A stretch of DNA of 64,000 bases from Chlorocebus sabaeus (GCF_047675955.1 NC_132928.1:44014889-44078888); one strand, 5' to 3'. Numbered from the stretch's first letter, positions 46,135-58,565 are shown. Numbers and translations are program-made. The notes: a model not told the origin generated them from the sequence alone.

Positions 46135-46365
46135 TGAGAAGTGGCAGAGCACAAAAGTTAACACAAGCTTTAGAGCTCAACAGTCAGTTTGGGCCATGGC
46201 TCTTATACTCAGTAACTGTATGACCTCAGGTAAGTTATCTGACTCCCAGATCTTCAGTTATCATTAAAGAATTATTTCCAGAGTCATTAGAGATAGTGTT
46301 TATAAAGCACCTAATGTGACAGCCAACACACAGTAAGCATTCAATAAATAGTAGCAGTAAATCCA
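46135..46365 (+). mobile_element. MIR SINE
   Basis: 'ctcttatactcagtaactgtatgacctcaggtaagttatctgactcccagatcttcagttatc' and 'cacacagtaagcattcaataaatagtagc' match MIR in order. It is tandem with the previous MIR. Confidence 0.8.
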
Positions 46366-48234
46366 AGGGGGCTTCAGTCCATATTGTCTCATCTCAAAGG
46401 ATTCCTCTAAGTACTTGTCATTCTGTATATAACTCTTATTTTTATCCAATAATTTGATTTCCCCCAGATGGCTATTACATATTTATATAATACCTATATT
46501 ACTAAAAAAGCACATAATTAATTTTTTAAAAGTCTTCAATGCCCTGATAAGGAAAAGCATCCAAAATTGAAAAAAGGAAGAAACAAAAAAGTAGATTGCA
46601 AGTTCTTTCCAATATTTTATGGGTTTAAGATTTACCCAAGGGATTACCCAAGGGATTATCTAGGAAAATATAATTTGATTTACTATGTACTACTGATTAA
46701 AAGCCTCAAACTTAGTGACATTACCATGAAACTTATAGATTTTTGTCCAGTAAAAATGAAAATAAAGTCTGGTTTGTTGAACAGATTATCCCAAAGGTAA
46801 TGATTTACTGCCCTGTAGGATATTAACCAGAATTTTCTAATGCAGTGCAGCAATCTTATCCCGACATTCTTTTATTAAATTGCTTATAAATGCCTAAGTC
46901 CTCAAATGCTTTTGAAACCGGAATAAACATCTTACTGATTCCTTCTTTAATAAATGAGCTGAATAAAATCTTTGTCATGTTTATTTTATATTTGCATGCA
47001 ACTCATGGTTTTCATTTTCTTAAAATTATGTTAGCAGCCTTGAGAAAGCTTAGTAGAAAAACTAATTACCACAGTTAATATTTTACAAAGTGAAAAATTA
47101 TTTAGCAACATGAATGATCACTTTCTAATTAATCTCTTATACCAGCCTTTTATATGTGTTTTCTCATACCTGGGCATTCTTGTGTGGCATGAGCAAGTAC
47201 AACTGCCACTTGCTGCAGCAAGATAAGTTGGCTGAAGTTCTAAAGTCTCTTATACAGCTGTGTTAGTAATGAATTCAAAAATCACTCTAACAATTGCTAT
47301 TGGCTTCCCTTTCTTTGCTTCTTCCAATCCTTATTATTGGTCTGAGAGATAAGGCTCCTGTTACCACATGCACACAATGTCTGGCTAGCGTCACACATAC
47401 GAGATACAGTTTCATTCCAGTTTTCCTGCCACCAGGGGAAATAAATAGCAAAGGTGGATTCTGAAGGAATGGGCTTGTAGGTTTAGGCCATCTTGCATCT
47501 TGCTAACATGTCATACTCATCCACGTAGTCACCATTTGGCAACACTTGGAGCCAGATTTCTGCTTAATAAGTCATGTGAATTATCAAAGGCTTACATCCT
47601 CAAAATTTAGAAGAAACAAAGGTGTGGACAGTTCTAATGTGAATTTATTATTGTGTGAATTATTCGAAGTCAAATGAGGCACATTTTCATGGACAAAAAA
47701 GATGAGGTATATGATGAATTCCATAGATTCAAAATAGGAAGAACAGAAAAGGTATAAAAGGGAAAGTTATTCTCTTCACAGAAGGATTCTCCACTGTACA
47801 AAATAATTCATAAAAGACCTTTGAAGGAGCAAAATCCCCTAATTCTCTAAACTTTTCTTTTTCTCAACACAAATGCTTCAAGTAGTGTGGTACATTAAGC
47901 AAGACTTTGGCACTATTAGTAATGTGCCACCTTAGAGAAACCTATTCATCTCACTTGGATAGGATTTCCTTATCGAAGGAATAGAGAAGCAGGCTGGTGT
48001 TCCATTTAGCAAGTTCCATTTTATGACTTACAGACAGCTTTTTCAGAGAACACATTACATAAAATAATATATTCCTGAAGTAATGTGAGGAAAATAATTG
48101 CCAGAGGATGTCCACAGGGTCAGCTCATTTGACTTAAGGAGAAAGGACCATGTCCTGTGATAGATCTACTGATGCTGGTAACTCCTTTTGTCTAACAGAC
48201 AGGATAGAAAAAGAACACCAAATGAAGCAAGTTT
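46366..48234. other. Long repeat-poor upstream stretch
   Basis: About 1.9 kb with no recognised element. Only a tiny duplication ('acccaagggatt' twice near 46632) stands out. Confidence 0.4.
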
Positions 48235-48350
48235 TAAGGGTCTTAATCAGAGCTTTACCAATAACTAGTTGTCTGGTCTTGGGCATGTCACTTTGCCTCT
48301 TATAAAATGAAGACTTGAGTTAATTCTCTCTTCCAGCACTAATTGTCATT
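48235..48350 (+). mobile_element. MIR SINE fragment
   Basis: 'gctttaccaataactagttgtctggtcttgggcatgtcactttgcctcttataaaatgaagacttg' is the MIR core. Confidence 0.75.
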
Positions 48351-48429
48351 GTCTACTCAACTGAAAGATATTTAGTTAGTTGCAGGGGTAGCTAGATCTA
48401 GCCTATATTTTCCATTTACTGGCACTGCT

Positions 48430-48650
48430 AGTAGGCTTTAGAGGCATGAATCCCAGATCTGACGCTTACAAGCCTTATAACTTTGGGCAAATCAATTAAA
48501 CTTGTAGACCCTCAGCTTCCTCATCTGTAAAATGAGAACAAAGATGCTATTTATAGCGTATATTTTAAAGATTAAATGGTTAAGTTATTTAAACTGCCTG
48601 ATACGGTAACTGGTATGTAGTTTTCACTCAATAAGCAGTAGTTGTTTTCA
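48430..48650 (+). mobile_element. MIR SINE
   Basis: 'gcatgaatcccagatctgacgcttacaagcc', 'gggcaaatcaattaaacttgtagaccctcagcttcctcatctgtaaaatgagaac' and 'cactcaataagcagtagttg' are MIR in forward order. Confidence 0.88.
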
Positions 48651-49519
48651 GTGTTACAGTCAAGATACGGTAAGACTTCTGAGCTGAAGAAAAAATCTTG
48701 CATAATTATGTTTTAAACTCTGTCTTCAAAACTGTGTATGCTCTTTTTGATTCAGTGCAACTTGCTTGTAAATTCAAGATATTCTGTCTAGAATTGAAAT
48801 TAAATTTTGCCTGTCACAATAATTCTGTTTCATGAGTGTACAAAGATTTAATAATACATTTATAATATTTTATTAGCTGCAAATGGAAAACACTACATAC
48901 CTGTCTGAGGCTTTTCATAATATTTTTTTAAGTCACTAAGCTAAATGTTTGCATTGACAATTATATAGGATGACAATAAGAGAGGATTAGGGTTGAACTA
49001 TTGAAGAAGAATGTTCCCTAAGCAAACTGTAAAGTCTCTTCAGTTGAAATAAATGTTTCAAAACAATGTTTGTATAATGTCAGTATTAACATTAATTCAA
49101 TGATGTATTATTGTTTATAGACCCTGAAAAATGTGGGTTGTGTGGACTTTTAGAAGTTGATTTGAGTTTCAATTTTTAAAATGTAAGCATTAAGCCTAAG
49201 ATCTCAAGAAATGTGAAATTAATGTTAGCTAAGAATTGCCCAATTTTATAAATTGATTCATAAAATTGTTGTCCAAAGTCCAAAATAAATAACTCTAAGC
49301 TTAACATTGGTAACATTTCAGCTTTGGTTACTGTATAGATATTTTCATTTAACAGTGTATCAGTAATTTATCACTCTCCAATGCCTGACTCTATTATGGA
49401 ACTTAATACTGTTGTGAGGGGAGAAAAAAAATCCCTCTTAAGTGCATTGTGTCCAAAGGACATTTAGATTTTAAGACTAACATAAAACTTCAAAATCATA
49501 AAAACAGGGGTAAAAATGA
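48651..49519. other. Unassigned upstream sequence
   Basis: AT-rich, nothing recognised. Confidence 0.35.
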
Positions 49520-49770
49520 CAATACTACAATTTGTTGAATATTTACCTCTTATTGAGCACTCACTATGAGTCAGATATTAAGTACATGAGCATTTACGTT
49601 AATATTTCCATACTTGGTTAACAACCATGAAAGATAAAAATTATTTTCCCCATTTATCAGATAAGAAAACAGGACAGGAAGTTTAATTACTTGTCCACAG
49701 CTACAAAGTTTTCAAATGACAAGGCAGGGAGTATTTTTGACCTAAAGTCTATGCTCTCTTTACACTCCTC
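49520..49770 (-). mobile_element. MIR SINE
   Basis: 'ttattgagcactcactatgagtcagatattaagtac', 'ttccccatttatcagataagaaaacagg' and 'attacttgtccacagctacaaag' are reversed MIR, close to full length. Confidence 0.88.
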
Positions 49771-50094
49771 TTTAATAGATCACAGCAAAGCTCTGGAACC
49801 TCTCATCTGCATTTCCACTCTACCCCTATAACTGTCACAAGCTGTATCTTCTGGATCATCTCTGGGAGAGGAGGGGAAAATGAGAAGAGAGAGAGCTGGG
49901 TTGCTCCAGTTTATTTATTCAACTGTGCTAGCATATAGAATGTGATTTTTCCTGCCATCCCACAATACTAAGTTTTAAGTCCAGAACTGAGGGTAGAAGA
50001 CACCCCATGTGTTCTACATTCCAATTTCCTACCAGTGTTTGGCATAATCCCTGCCACCACTAAATCCCAGAGAGTACTGATCATAATCCTTAAA
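49771..50094. other. Unassigned upstream sequence
   Basis: Nothing recognised in about 320 bp. Confidence 0.35.
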
Positions 50095-50830
50095 AATCCA
50101 TCCATTTATTCAACTGTCTTGTGTGCCAGACCTTCTTTTGATAGAGTGTCATGGAGGCCCTAAAGGGAATGAGAGAGGGCTGGGTGTTGGGAGCAAGCCC
50201 CCCAAAATCTGGCCATAAACTGGCCCCAAAACTGGCCATAAACAGAATCTCTGCAGCACTGTGACATGTTCATGATGGCCATAACACCCACGCTGGAAGG
50301 TTGTGGGTTTACGGGAATGAGGGCAAGGAACACTTAGCCCGCCCAAGGTGGAAACCGCTTAAAGACATTCTTAAACCATAGACAATAGCATGAGAAGAAC
50401 ATGCTCCTGCTGCAGTTAACTAGCCCAACCTATTCCTTTAATTCGGCCCATCCCTTCGTTTCCCATAAGGGATACTTTTAGTTAATTTAATATCTATAGA
50501 AACAATGCTAATGACTGGTTTGCTGTTAATAAATATGTGGGTAAATTTCTGTTCAGGGCTCTCAGCTCTGAAGGCTGTGAGACCCCTGATTTCCTACTTC
50601 ACACCTCTATATTTCTATGTGTGTGTCTTTAATTCCTCTGGTGCCGCTGGGTTAGGGTCTCCCCGAGCTGGTCTCGGCACTGGGGAAGGGACAAGCATAA
50701 TCCTAGCAGTAGATTTAAAGTTGGGCTTTATTCTGGATTTGGGTAAGGGGAAGCTATTGAAAGGTTTCAGAGCAGGACATAACTGGCACCAACCTGTGCA
50801 AAATCTTGGTGTGAGACTGCAGTTGGAGAG
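50095..50830 (-). mobile_element. L2 LINE fragment carrying a solo LTR
   Basis: Left piece 50095-50184 ('catttattcaactgtcttgtgtgccagacc') and right piece 50680-50830 ('gggctttattctggatttgggtaaggggaagctattgaaaggtttcagagcaggacataactgg') are consistent with one reversed L2 interrupted by the LTR at 50185-50679. Confidence 0.7.
50185..50679 (+). mobile_element. Solo retroviral LTR, 495 bp, with 5-bp target-site duplication
   Basis: It starts TGTTGGGAGC and ends CTCGGCA, so it has TG...CA ends. CTGGG flanks it on both sides (50180-50184 and 50680-50684). An internal AATAAA at 50528-50533 is followed by 'gggctctcagctctgaaggctgtgagaccc', a usual R/U5 arrangement. No gag, pol or env sequence adjoins it. 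I recognise the sequence as a primate endogenous-retrovirus LTR but cannot name the group with confidence. Confidence 0.85.
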
Positions 50831-51984
50831 TCAGGCTCTAGGTGATGCAGAACGGATAACTATGGGTTGGTGGTGGTGACAATAAGGATTTGAATTTTAG
50901 TAAATGTAGGTTCTGAGCCAGGGGAAGTGCTGGCACTTTGTCATTTGGAACTGGATTGGAGGAAGAAGGGCAGAGCTCACATCACTTGTATGGAGAGAAA
51001 GGAGGAAAATATCAGTAGGTGAGAGAAGAGGTGATGAGTTATTACCTCATTCTTGGGGCAGAGGACCAAGGAAGCATCTCTGCTCCTTGGACCCAGTTTT
51101 AAGTCCAGGCTGAAGCCAGAGAGAAACAAAGAGAAAAAGGAGGAGCAACAAATGAAAGCAAAGGTCATGGGGTGAGGGCACTGCCAGGTCTTATAAGACG
51201 ACTGAGAGAAATCATCATCTATGGTTTTGAGGAGCAAATGTCTGTGAAAAGAGTGCTATTATCCCACCTTCTACTGGGGAGGCAGTGGGAGATTTTCCTT
51301 CCAGAAGGCAAGTGAAAGAAGCTCTGAGAAAATCCTTAAAGGTGGCTGCAGGAATGGGCATTATTTTCTGGCAAGATCCACACTAGACTCTAGAGACCAC
51401 AAGTTCACATTCATCCTGGCTCAGGAGCCAGGCTTGTTGAGGCCATACTTGAATAAAGAGCATTCTCAGCAAAAAAACATGTAGCATGTTTGCCTTTACA
51501 TTCTGCTTCCCAATCTGGGGAAGAAGGGAGGGTTACTTAACATCTGTTCCTGGATTAAGAGATCCCAGAAGTAGGAAACTACATCTGCAAGGATTGATGG
51601 GATTGTTTTGTGATGTGTCTAGGAAGAAAACAGGGAAAACCCCAACTCCATCCCAGTTTTCCATGACCCTTAGAGGATATATAATACAGTATCACTCCTC
51701 TCATTCCTTTGACTTCATATGAAGGTGCACAGAGATTAGCAGAAGAGCGGGAACATCAGGGGATACCCAGACAGCCTGACCCAGAGAAGAGTTTAGAACT
51801 TTTCCTCTTGGCAGCAATAAAGATGTCAAAATAAAGATGAACAGTGACCCCTAAAAGCCACCTATAGTCCCTAAACAGAGACTACTATATCAGCAAAGGC
51901 TAGCAACATCAGACAGAAACAGGCTAAACCTGAATGAGGAGAGGACTCCTCTATCACTTGCTATTCAAGTCTGACCCTCCAAAA
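50831..51984. other. Unassigned upstream sequence
   Basis: Purine-rich in part, no recognised family or gene. Some may be extended, degraded L2. Confidence 0.35.
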
Positions 51985-52135
51985 GGCAGTATTAGCATCA
52001 TCTTGGAATTACTGGCAGTGCAGAGTCTCAGGCCCCACCCATCAACCTCCTGAATCAGAATCTGCATTTTGTCAAGACCAGTAGGGGTTTCATATGTATA
52101 TGGAAGTCTGGGAAACAATGCTGTAAACTACAGCT
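51985..52135 (+). mobile_element. MER5A-like hAT DNA transposon relic
   Basis: 'ggcagtgcagagtctcaggccccaccca', 'aatcagaatctgcattttg' and 'gtctgggaaacaatgctg' resemble the MER5A plan. Confidence 0.5.
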
Positions 52136-52292
52136 GTCATCAGTAGCTGTAGCTACTGAGGAGCTTGCTCTCCCTTTCCACTGAGTTGCCTCCAGCAGGC
52201 ACTGTGAGGACACATAGGAACCTAGGGTCTGAGGAGAGGTGGGAGGGAAGTTCCAAAGGGAGGAGAAAAAAAGAAAGAGTGTATAAAAAGTG

Positions 52293-54255
52293 CACATAAT
52301 CCCATTTATTTATTTTTGCTGTTGTAGCCTAGGTTTTTGGTGTGACAGTCAAAAAATCATTGCCAAGGCAAATGTCAAGGAACTTTTCCTTATGTTGTAT
52401 TATAGTTTTATGGTGTCAGATCTTACATCTAGGTCTTTTATCCATTTTGAGTTCATTTTTGTATATAGTGTAAGATAAGGCTTTAATTTCACACTTTTGC
52501 TTGCGGAAATCCAGTTTTCCCAGCACTATTTATTGACAGGATTATCATTTCCCCATTGTGTCCTCTTAGAGGCTTTGTTAAAAATAAATTGACCATATAT
52601 GTTTGGATTTGTTTCTGGGCCCTGTACTCTCTGTTCCATTGGTCTATGTCTCTGTTCTTATGCCAGTACCATACAGTTTTGAGTATTACAGTTTTGTAAT
52701 ATAATTTACATTCTGGAAGTGCAGTGGCTTTAAGTTTGTTTTTCTTTCTCAGTATTGTTGTGGTTCTTCAGGATTATTTGAGGTTCTATGCAAACTTTAA
52801 GATTGTTTTATCTATTTCAGAAGAATGCCATGGGAATTTCGATAGGCACTGTGTTAAATCTATATTTTGGGGGGTAGTAGGAAGATTTTAATAATATTAA
52901 TTATTTCAATCCATATACACAGGATATCTGTCCATTTAGGTAACAACAACAAAATGAAAAGGCAATCTATGGATTGGGAAAAAAATATTTGCAAACCACA
53001 TAGCTGATGAGGGGTTGATACCCAAAATTTATAGAGAACTCTAACAATTCAATAGCAAAACAAAAAATAACCTTATTTTAAAATGGGCAAAGAACCTGAA
53101 CAGACATTTCTCCAGAGAAGGCATACAAATGGTCAACAAATATATGAGAAGGTGGTCAACATCACTAATCACTAGGGAAACATCATTAGGGAATGCAAAT
53201 TAAAAACACCATGAGATATGATCTCACACTCACTAAGGTAGCTATTATCAAAAAAACAAGAAATAACAAATGTCACTGAGGGTGTAGAGAAAAGGGAACC
53301 CTAGTTCAGTGTTATTGGGAATGTAGATTGGTAGAGCCATTGTTGAAAACAGTATAGAAGTTCCAAAATAAATTAAAAATAGAACGACCATATAACCCAG
53401 CAATCCCTCTTCTTGGTATGTATCCAAAGGAGATGAAGTCACCACTTCATAAAGATATCCATATTTTTTGCAGCATTATTTGCAGTAGCCATGATCTGGA
53501 AACAACCTAAAAGTCTGTCAAAAAGAGGAATGGATATAGAAAGTGTACCACATGCCTGTAGTCCCAGCTACTCAGGAGGCTGAAGCAGGAGAAACACTTG
53601 AACTCAGAAGGCAGAGGGTGCAATGAGCTGAGATCATGCCACTTCACTCCAGCCTGGGTGAAAGAGCGAGACTACATCTCAAAAAAAAAAAGAAAGAAAA
53701 AAAAAAAAGAAAATATGCCAAACACACACACAGACACACAGAGACACACACAGAAGAATATTATTCAACCTTTACAAAGAAGGATATCCTGCTATTTGCC
53801 ACAACACTGATAGACCTGGATGACATTATGCTAAGTGAAATAAGCCAAACACAGAAAGAAAAATATTGCATGATCTCACTTATATGTGGAACCTTAAAAA
53901 AAAAAAAAAAAAGAAAAGAAGGTCAACTATAAGAGACAGAGAATAAAACAGTGGTTACCAAGGACAGCAGTGGGGGATAAAAGAAGATATAGGTCAAAAG
54001 ATACAAAGTAGTAAATATGTAGGATGAAGCCTAGAAATCTAATGTATAACATGAGGATTCCTGTTAATTAAATTGCATGGTATTTGGGATTTTTGCTAAA
54101 TAAGTAGATTTTAATTGCTCTTATCACACACAAAAAAACTATGTAAAATGATAGATATGTTCATTTGTTTCACTATAGTAAGCATTTTGCTATCTGTATA
54201 TATCCTATAACATGGTATAAACCTCAAATATATACAATAAAATTTATTTTTATAA
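52293..54255 (+). mobile_element. L1 with inverted 5' segment (3' half carries an Alu fragment)
   Basis: 52293-52940 is minus-strand L1 ORF2 ('ttttatccattttgagttcatttttg', 'ctctgttccattggtctatgtctctg'). 52941-54255 is plus-strand L1 continuing almost exactly from where the inverted piece leaves off ('gaaaaggcaatctatggattgggaaaaaaatatttgcaaacc', 'acccagcaatccctcttcttggtatgtatcc', 3' UTR and A-rich end). About 45 nt of L1 is missing at the joint. Confidence 0.85.
53551..53715 (+). mobile_element. 5'-truncated Alu inserted in L1
   Basis: 'gcctgtagtcccagctactcaggaggctgaagcagg' to 'gagactacatctc' plus an A-rich tail. The L1 sequence continues on both sides. A CA/GA-rich tract follows at 53721-53755. 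Confidence 0.88.
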
Positions 54256-54274
54256 AAAAGAGAGAGAGAGAGAA

Positions 54275-54573
54275 AGGCTGAACACCTGTAATCCCATCAT
54301 TTTGGGAGACCAAGGTAGGAGGATTGCTTGAGACCAGTAGTTCAAGACCAGCCTGAGTGACACAGGGAGGCCCTATCTCTACAAAAAAATTTAAAATAAA
54401 AAATAAATTGGTCAGGCATGGTGGCATGCACCTGCGGTCCCAGCTACTTGGGAGGGTGAGGTGGAAGGATTGCTTTAGTCTGGGAGGTCATGGCTGCAGT
54501 GAGCCATGATGGTGCCACCGCCCTCCAGCATGGGCAATAGAACGTGACCCTGTCTTAAAAAGAAAAAAAAAAT
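54275..54573 (+). mobile_element. Alu (AluJ-like)
   Basis: 'ggctgaacacctgtaatcccatc' through 'gcttgagaccagtagttcaagaccagcc' to 'gaccctgtcttaaaaag'. A GA repeat (54257-54275) precedes it. Confidence 0.88.
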
Positions 54574-54663
54574 CGACATACATCAAATTTCAGATCACCT
54601 TGTAGATAGTGTCAAAGAAAGGAACGGGAAGAAGTCTTAGATAATATTTAAGAATGAAGTTTT

Positions 54664-54998
54664 TGGCTGGACATGGTGGCTTGTGTCTATAATTCCAGCA
54701 CTTTGGGAGGCCAAGGCAAGAGAATTGTTCGCTTGAGGCCAGGAGTTTGAGGCCAGCCTGAGCAACATAGAGAGACCCATCTCTGCAAAAGCAAAAACAA
54801 AAAAATTTAGCCAAGCATGGTAGCACGTGCCTACAGTACTAGATACTTGAGACTAAGGAAGGACGATCACTTGAGCCCAGGAGTTCAAGGCTGCAGTGAG
54901 CTATGATAGCCCCATATTGCCACCAGTCTGGGTGACAGAGCAAGGCCCCATCAAAAAAAAAAAGAAAAGAAAAGAAAAAAAAAGAAAGAGAAAAAGTT
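54664..54998 (+). mobile_element. Alu (AluJ-like), old
   Basis: GGCTGGACATGGTGGCTTGTG, then 'gcgcttgaggccaggagtttgaggccagcctgagc'-like sequence and 'gttcaaggctgcagtgagctatgatag', with an AAAAG tail. Confidence 0.88.
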
Positions 54999-55204
54999 TT
55001 CAAATGAACAGTCTTAAGTACTCAAATAAGAGTGACTCAATAATCAAATGAATAAAAATAACATGAAATGTAGCCAAGATGATTTTAAGATTTTTAAATG
55101 ATATTTAAAATATTAAATAATATTTAAAATCAGTAAGAATAAATACAATCATCCCATATTTATATGTACAATATGTTGACAGTCCTTAAGAGGGTACTTC
55201 AACA

Positions 55205-55320
55205 GTGATTTGTTTAACCAGCAAACATTTATTTAAACTCTTTTAAATGCCAGGCACTATGCTAGGTGCTAGAAATGCAAACAAGACATGGCCCTAAGGG
55301 ACTTAAAGATGTAATGGGTG
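55205..55320 (-). mobile_element. L2 3'-end fragment
   Basis: 'aacatttatttaaactcttttaaatgccaggcactatgctaggtgctagaaatgcaaacaagacatggcc' is the reversed L2 terminus. Confidence 0.8.
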
Positions 55321-55324
55321 AGAC

Positions 55325-55905
55325 AGTCATTCACTTGCCAAATATTCGTTTATTGAGCCAGGCACTGTTGTGAAGGCTGAGAAATAAGAGTGAAAAACAC
55401 AAGCATAATCACTATTTGTGGCGCTTACATGGTAGGGGAGAAGACAGACGATACATGAGACACATAAGAAAAATGTATAGTATGTGGGATAAAGCTTAGA
55501 AAGTAAAGCAGTCAAGTAGGATTGTAAGTGTAGGAGGAGTGTTGCAATTTTAGGTGGGTGGCCAGAAAGAAGTATGAGTTTTGACTAACCCTGAAGGAGG
55601 GAGGCAGCACACCATGTGAGTGTATGGAAGGAGAGTATTCCAAGCCGACTGAGCTGTAATTCAAAGGCCTTCATGTACCAAGACCTCTGAGGAGGCCATG
55701 TAGCTGCAGCAGAAGGAGGACGGGTGATAGAGGAGTTGAGGTTGAAGTGGGAACACAGGCCAGTTAGAGTGGGTCTTGATGGCCACCATGAGAATGTAGG
55801 CTTTTCCTCTGAGTGAGGGAAAATCCCTGTTTTTAAGCAGGGGAGTAACAGTAATCTGATTCATGTTCTAATAGGATAAAGCTGGTTGCTGTGAAAGAGG
55901 AAATT
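55325..55905 (-). mobile_element. L2 LINE, second copy directly following
   Basis: It restarts the L2 terminus ('tattcgtttattgagccaggcactgttg') and continues 'gatggccaccatgagaatgtagg' and 'ttaagcaggggagtaacagtaatctgattcatg'. Confidence 0.8.
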
Positions 55906-58246
55906 ACAAGAAGTTTTTAGATTCTGAGTCTGTTTTTAAGGTGGAGTCACCAATATTTGTTGTTGAATGTTAAAAAAAAAGATAATATATAAACAAATGA
56001 ACATAATAAAATATTATTGTGCTTTGTAACTAAATTCTGTAAATCAAGTCTCATATAAATCCAAAGAGCTCTAGAGTTGATCCACACACAGCACACCAGG
56101 CCCACTCTTGCAGGACTTCATGCTGGAACTACATGTTCTTGAAGCTACACAGAGCACTGCTGTATACCCAGCGGACATCATATAGCTTTTCTATATTGTG
56201 ATGAGGAAACTTAGAAAATGAAGTCACAGGATGTTATAGTTGAAACCTGTCTTCTTTTCTTGGACCAATGTAAACCCCATGTTGGGGTATTTCTTCTTTT
56301 CTTTTTTTTTTTAAAAACACACGGTGATAGGGAAATGTTGGAGTATTTCTTACAGATTTCCTCAACGTTCTAAAGTTCTAAACCCATATGTTCCCTTCAT
56401 TCAAGTTTACTAAAGATACGCTAATGAGGTTCCTCCTATTAGCTCCTGCTGTACTAGCACTAATCCAAAAGATGATCTCTGAAAGCCTCTTCAATCCTTA
56501 AGAAATCCAAAACCAATTTTTCAAGGTAGTTGAATAAAAAGTGGTAAACAAGGGTCTCAGAGAGAAAACATTCTGAAGTGCACTGAATCTGAATTATAAA
56601 TTTCTAAATATCCAGTCATAAGTCTCAAGTTATTGTCAGAAAATGTTCATCCATTCTACCTTTCTTTTTGAAAGAATCTATAAGCCAGGATCATAAAATC
56701 ACAAGAATTTACATTTTAAACATGTAACCACAAGGTGGAGATCTAAAGCAAAGATTAGTGTTCACAGCAGGGCTCAATTTAGAATCCAAAACTTCTTATC
56801 TAAGGTTAGAGTTGTACCTATCCTAAGGAAATTGACTTATTATTTTAAGCTAGAAGAAAACACAGTGCTTATATATCAGTAGTATTGTATATAGATTAGA
56901 AACATATATGGCATACAAGTATTTGAGGAAGGTTTAAGCAGTACTATGTCAGACAGCAAAGTGGAGATATTGATCATATTAGAAATTTCAAGCTTTAAAT
57001 CTCAAGTAGGGAGAACACTATTGTTATATCACTTCATCATGAGTACATTTAACAAAGGCTAATGTGATTATTTTAGTCCAAATATATGGTTTATATTGAA
57101 CAGCTAATCCTTTAACCTGACAGCACTACTGGACTAGTGGTTCTAAAGATTCTAAATCGAATGAATAAAACACCCCTCTAGTTTTATTTCATTGTTATGT
57201 GATAATGGGACTGACTTACCAAGTTAGACCCTGGTGACAGCCAAAAACTTTCACCTTCTTTTTAGATGAATGGGTTTTATCAGTTTCCCTGATTATACAC
57301 CAAACACATTTGTTTAATTCACAAACTATCCTCCGGGTTTACTCATCTAGAAGTTTCATTATTTTTTTAAAAAATCCATTTCTTTTGCTTTCTTTCAGTG
57401 TGAATAAGTATTCTTCCCTATAGAAACAAACAACTATCGAAACAGAAAATCCAAGCTAAATAACAGATAGAAAACATGGTACGATCTTTTCTCTCTGCTT
57501 CTACTTCCAGGTGCCTTTATTTAGAGATCACAAAACAGAAGTTAATTAAATTAACTACCCTCTTCCGCCACCCACAACCTCAGCTGAAATTCTTGGCAGC
57601 GAACGAATGCTTTAAAGTTCCTCTGTTTTTTTTATTGTAATGAAAGAATTCATTTGTGGAAACTGTATATCCTCTTAGCTTACTCAGATTCTAAGACCTT
57701 CAATCTTCAATTTATTAAGAGTTTTGATCACCTATACCTTAGAAAATTAAAAGGGAAGGCAAGCATAAACTCAAGTATTGTTGCTCTCAGCTATTAGGTG
57801 GGAATTTCTCCTCGTTCCTCAGCTCTGATTGATCTCATCTCAGTCACCTGCCTGTGTTACAAGTGGTGAAGGAGAGTTTCAAGTTGCTTATTTACATAAC
57901 GATCAAAGTTTGGGATCTGCACTTAAGAGACCTTTGATCCTGTACACCTTGATTTAGAAATCAAATTGGGACTCTAACAAGAAACATTTGTCCCTTCCGC
58001 TACTTTCTGGTCTCAGCGAGGCCGGAAATACCAAGAGACGACTCCGCAGTAGTTTAGAACTTCCGCTTCCTGTTCTGGACGAAAGCAGAAGTGGAGAAAC
58101 ATGAAAATGTTAACCAAGAAGCACAATGACCTTTTACAGACCACCACAACATTGAAGTTAAATTTAGTTCAAATGTTGCCTGTTTACTTAACCAGTGTAA
58201 GTTTATGTGACACCATATTAAACCAAAACAAAATCTGTAGAAACAG
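55906..58246. other. Repeat-poor upstream stretch ending in a CpG/motif cluster
   Basis: About 2.3 kb without a recognised element. The last 200 bp (57900-58075) are unusual for their CpG and ETS/TCF motifs and are listed separately. Confidence 0.45.
57901..58070. promoter_or_regulatory. Candidate distal regulatory element (TCF and ETS motif cluster)
   Basis: GATCAAAG at 57901-57908 and its exact reverse complement CTTTGATC at 57932-57939 are TCF/LEF-type sites. CCGGAA at 58022-58027, ACTTCCGC at 58059-58066 and TTCC at 58067-58070 are ETS-type sites. CpGs cluster between 57990 and 58080 in otherwise CpG-poor DNA. Motif presence is seen; enhancer or promoter function is inference. It lies about 35 kb upstream of the HMCN1 start codon. 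Confidence 0.35.
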
Positions 58247-58405
58247 CGCGGGCGACATTGAAAGACCCTATCTCTAAAAACAAAACAAACAAATAAAAAT
58301 CTATCCTTGAGCCGGGTGCAATGACACAGGCCTGTAGTTTCAGCTACTGGGGAGGCTGGGGCGGGAGGATCAGGAGTTCCAGCAGAGCCTTTGCAAAAAT
58401 AGCAA
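58247..58405 (+). mobile_element. Broken Alu fragment
   Basis: 'gacattgaaagaccctatctctaaaaa' followed by 'gagccgggtgcaatgacacaggcctgtagtttcagctactggggaggc' are the end of one Alu monomer and the start of the next. Both are degraded. Confidence 0.65.
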
Positions 58406-58565
58406 CACCGGCTCAAAACAAAAATCTGTAGGAAGCTTTCAGATCACCATTACTGATTTGCAGAGGAACGTGAGAGAGTGCCAAAAGTGACCCCTGGAAT
58501 GCAAGGGGCCAGATGATCAGTTACTAGCTTAGATAGCAATAGGGGCTGTTCAATTTTTCATTTAG

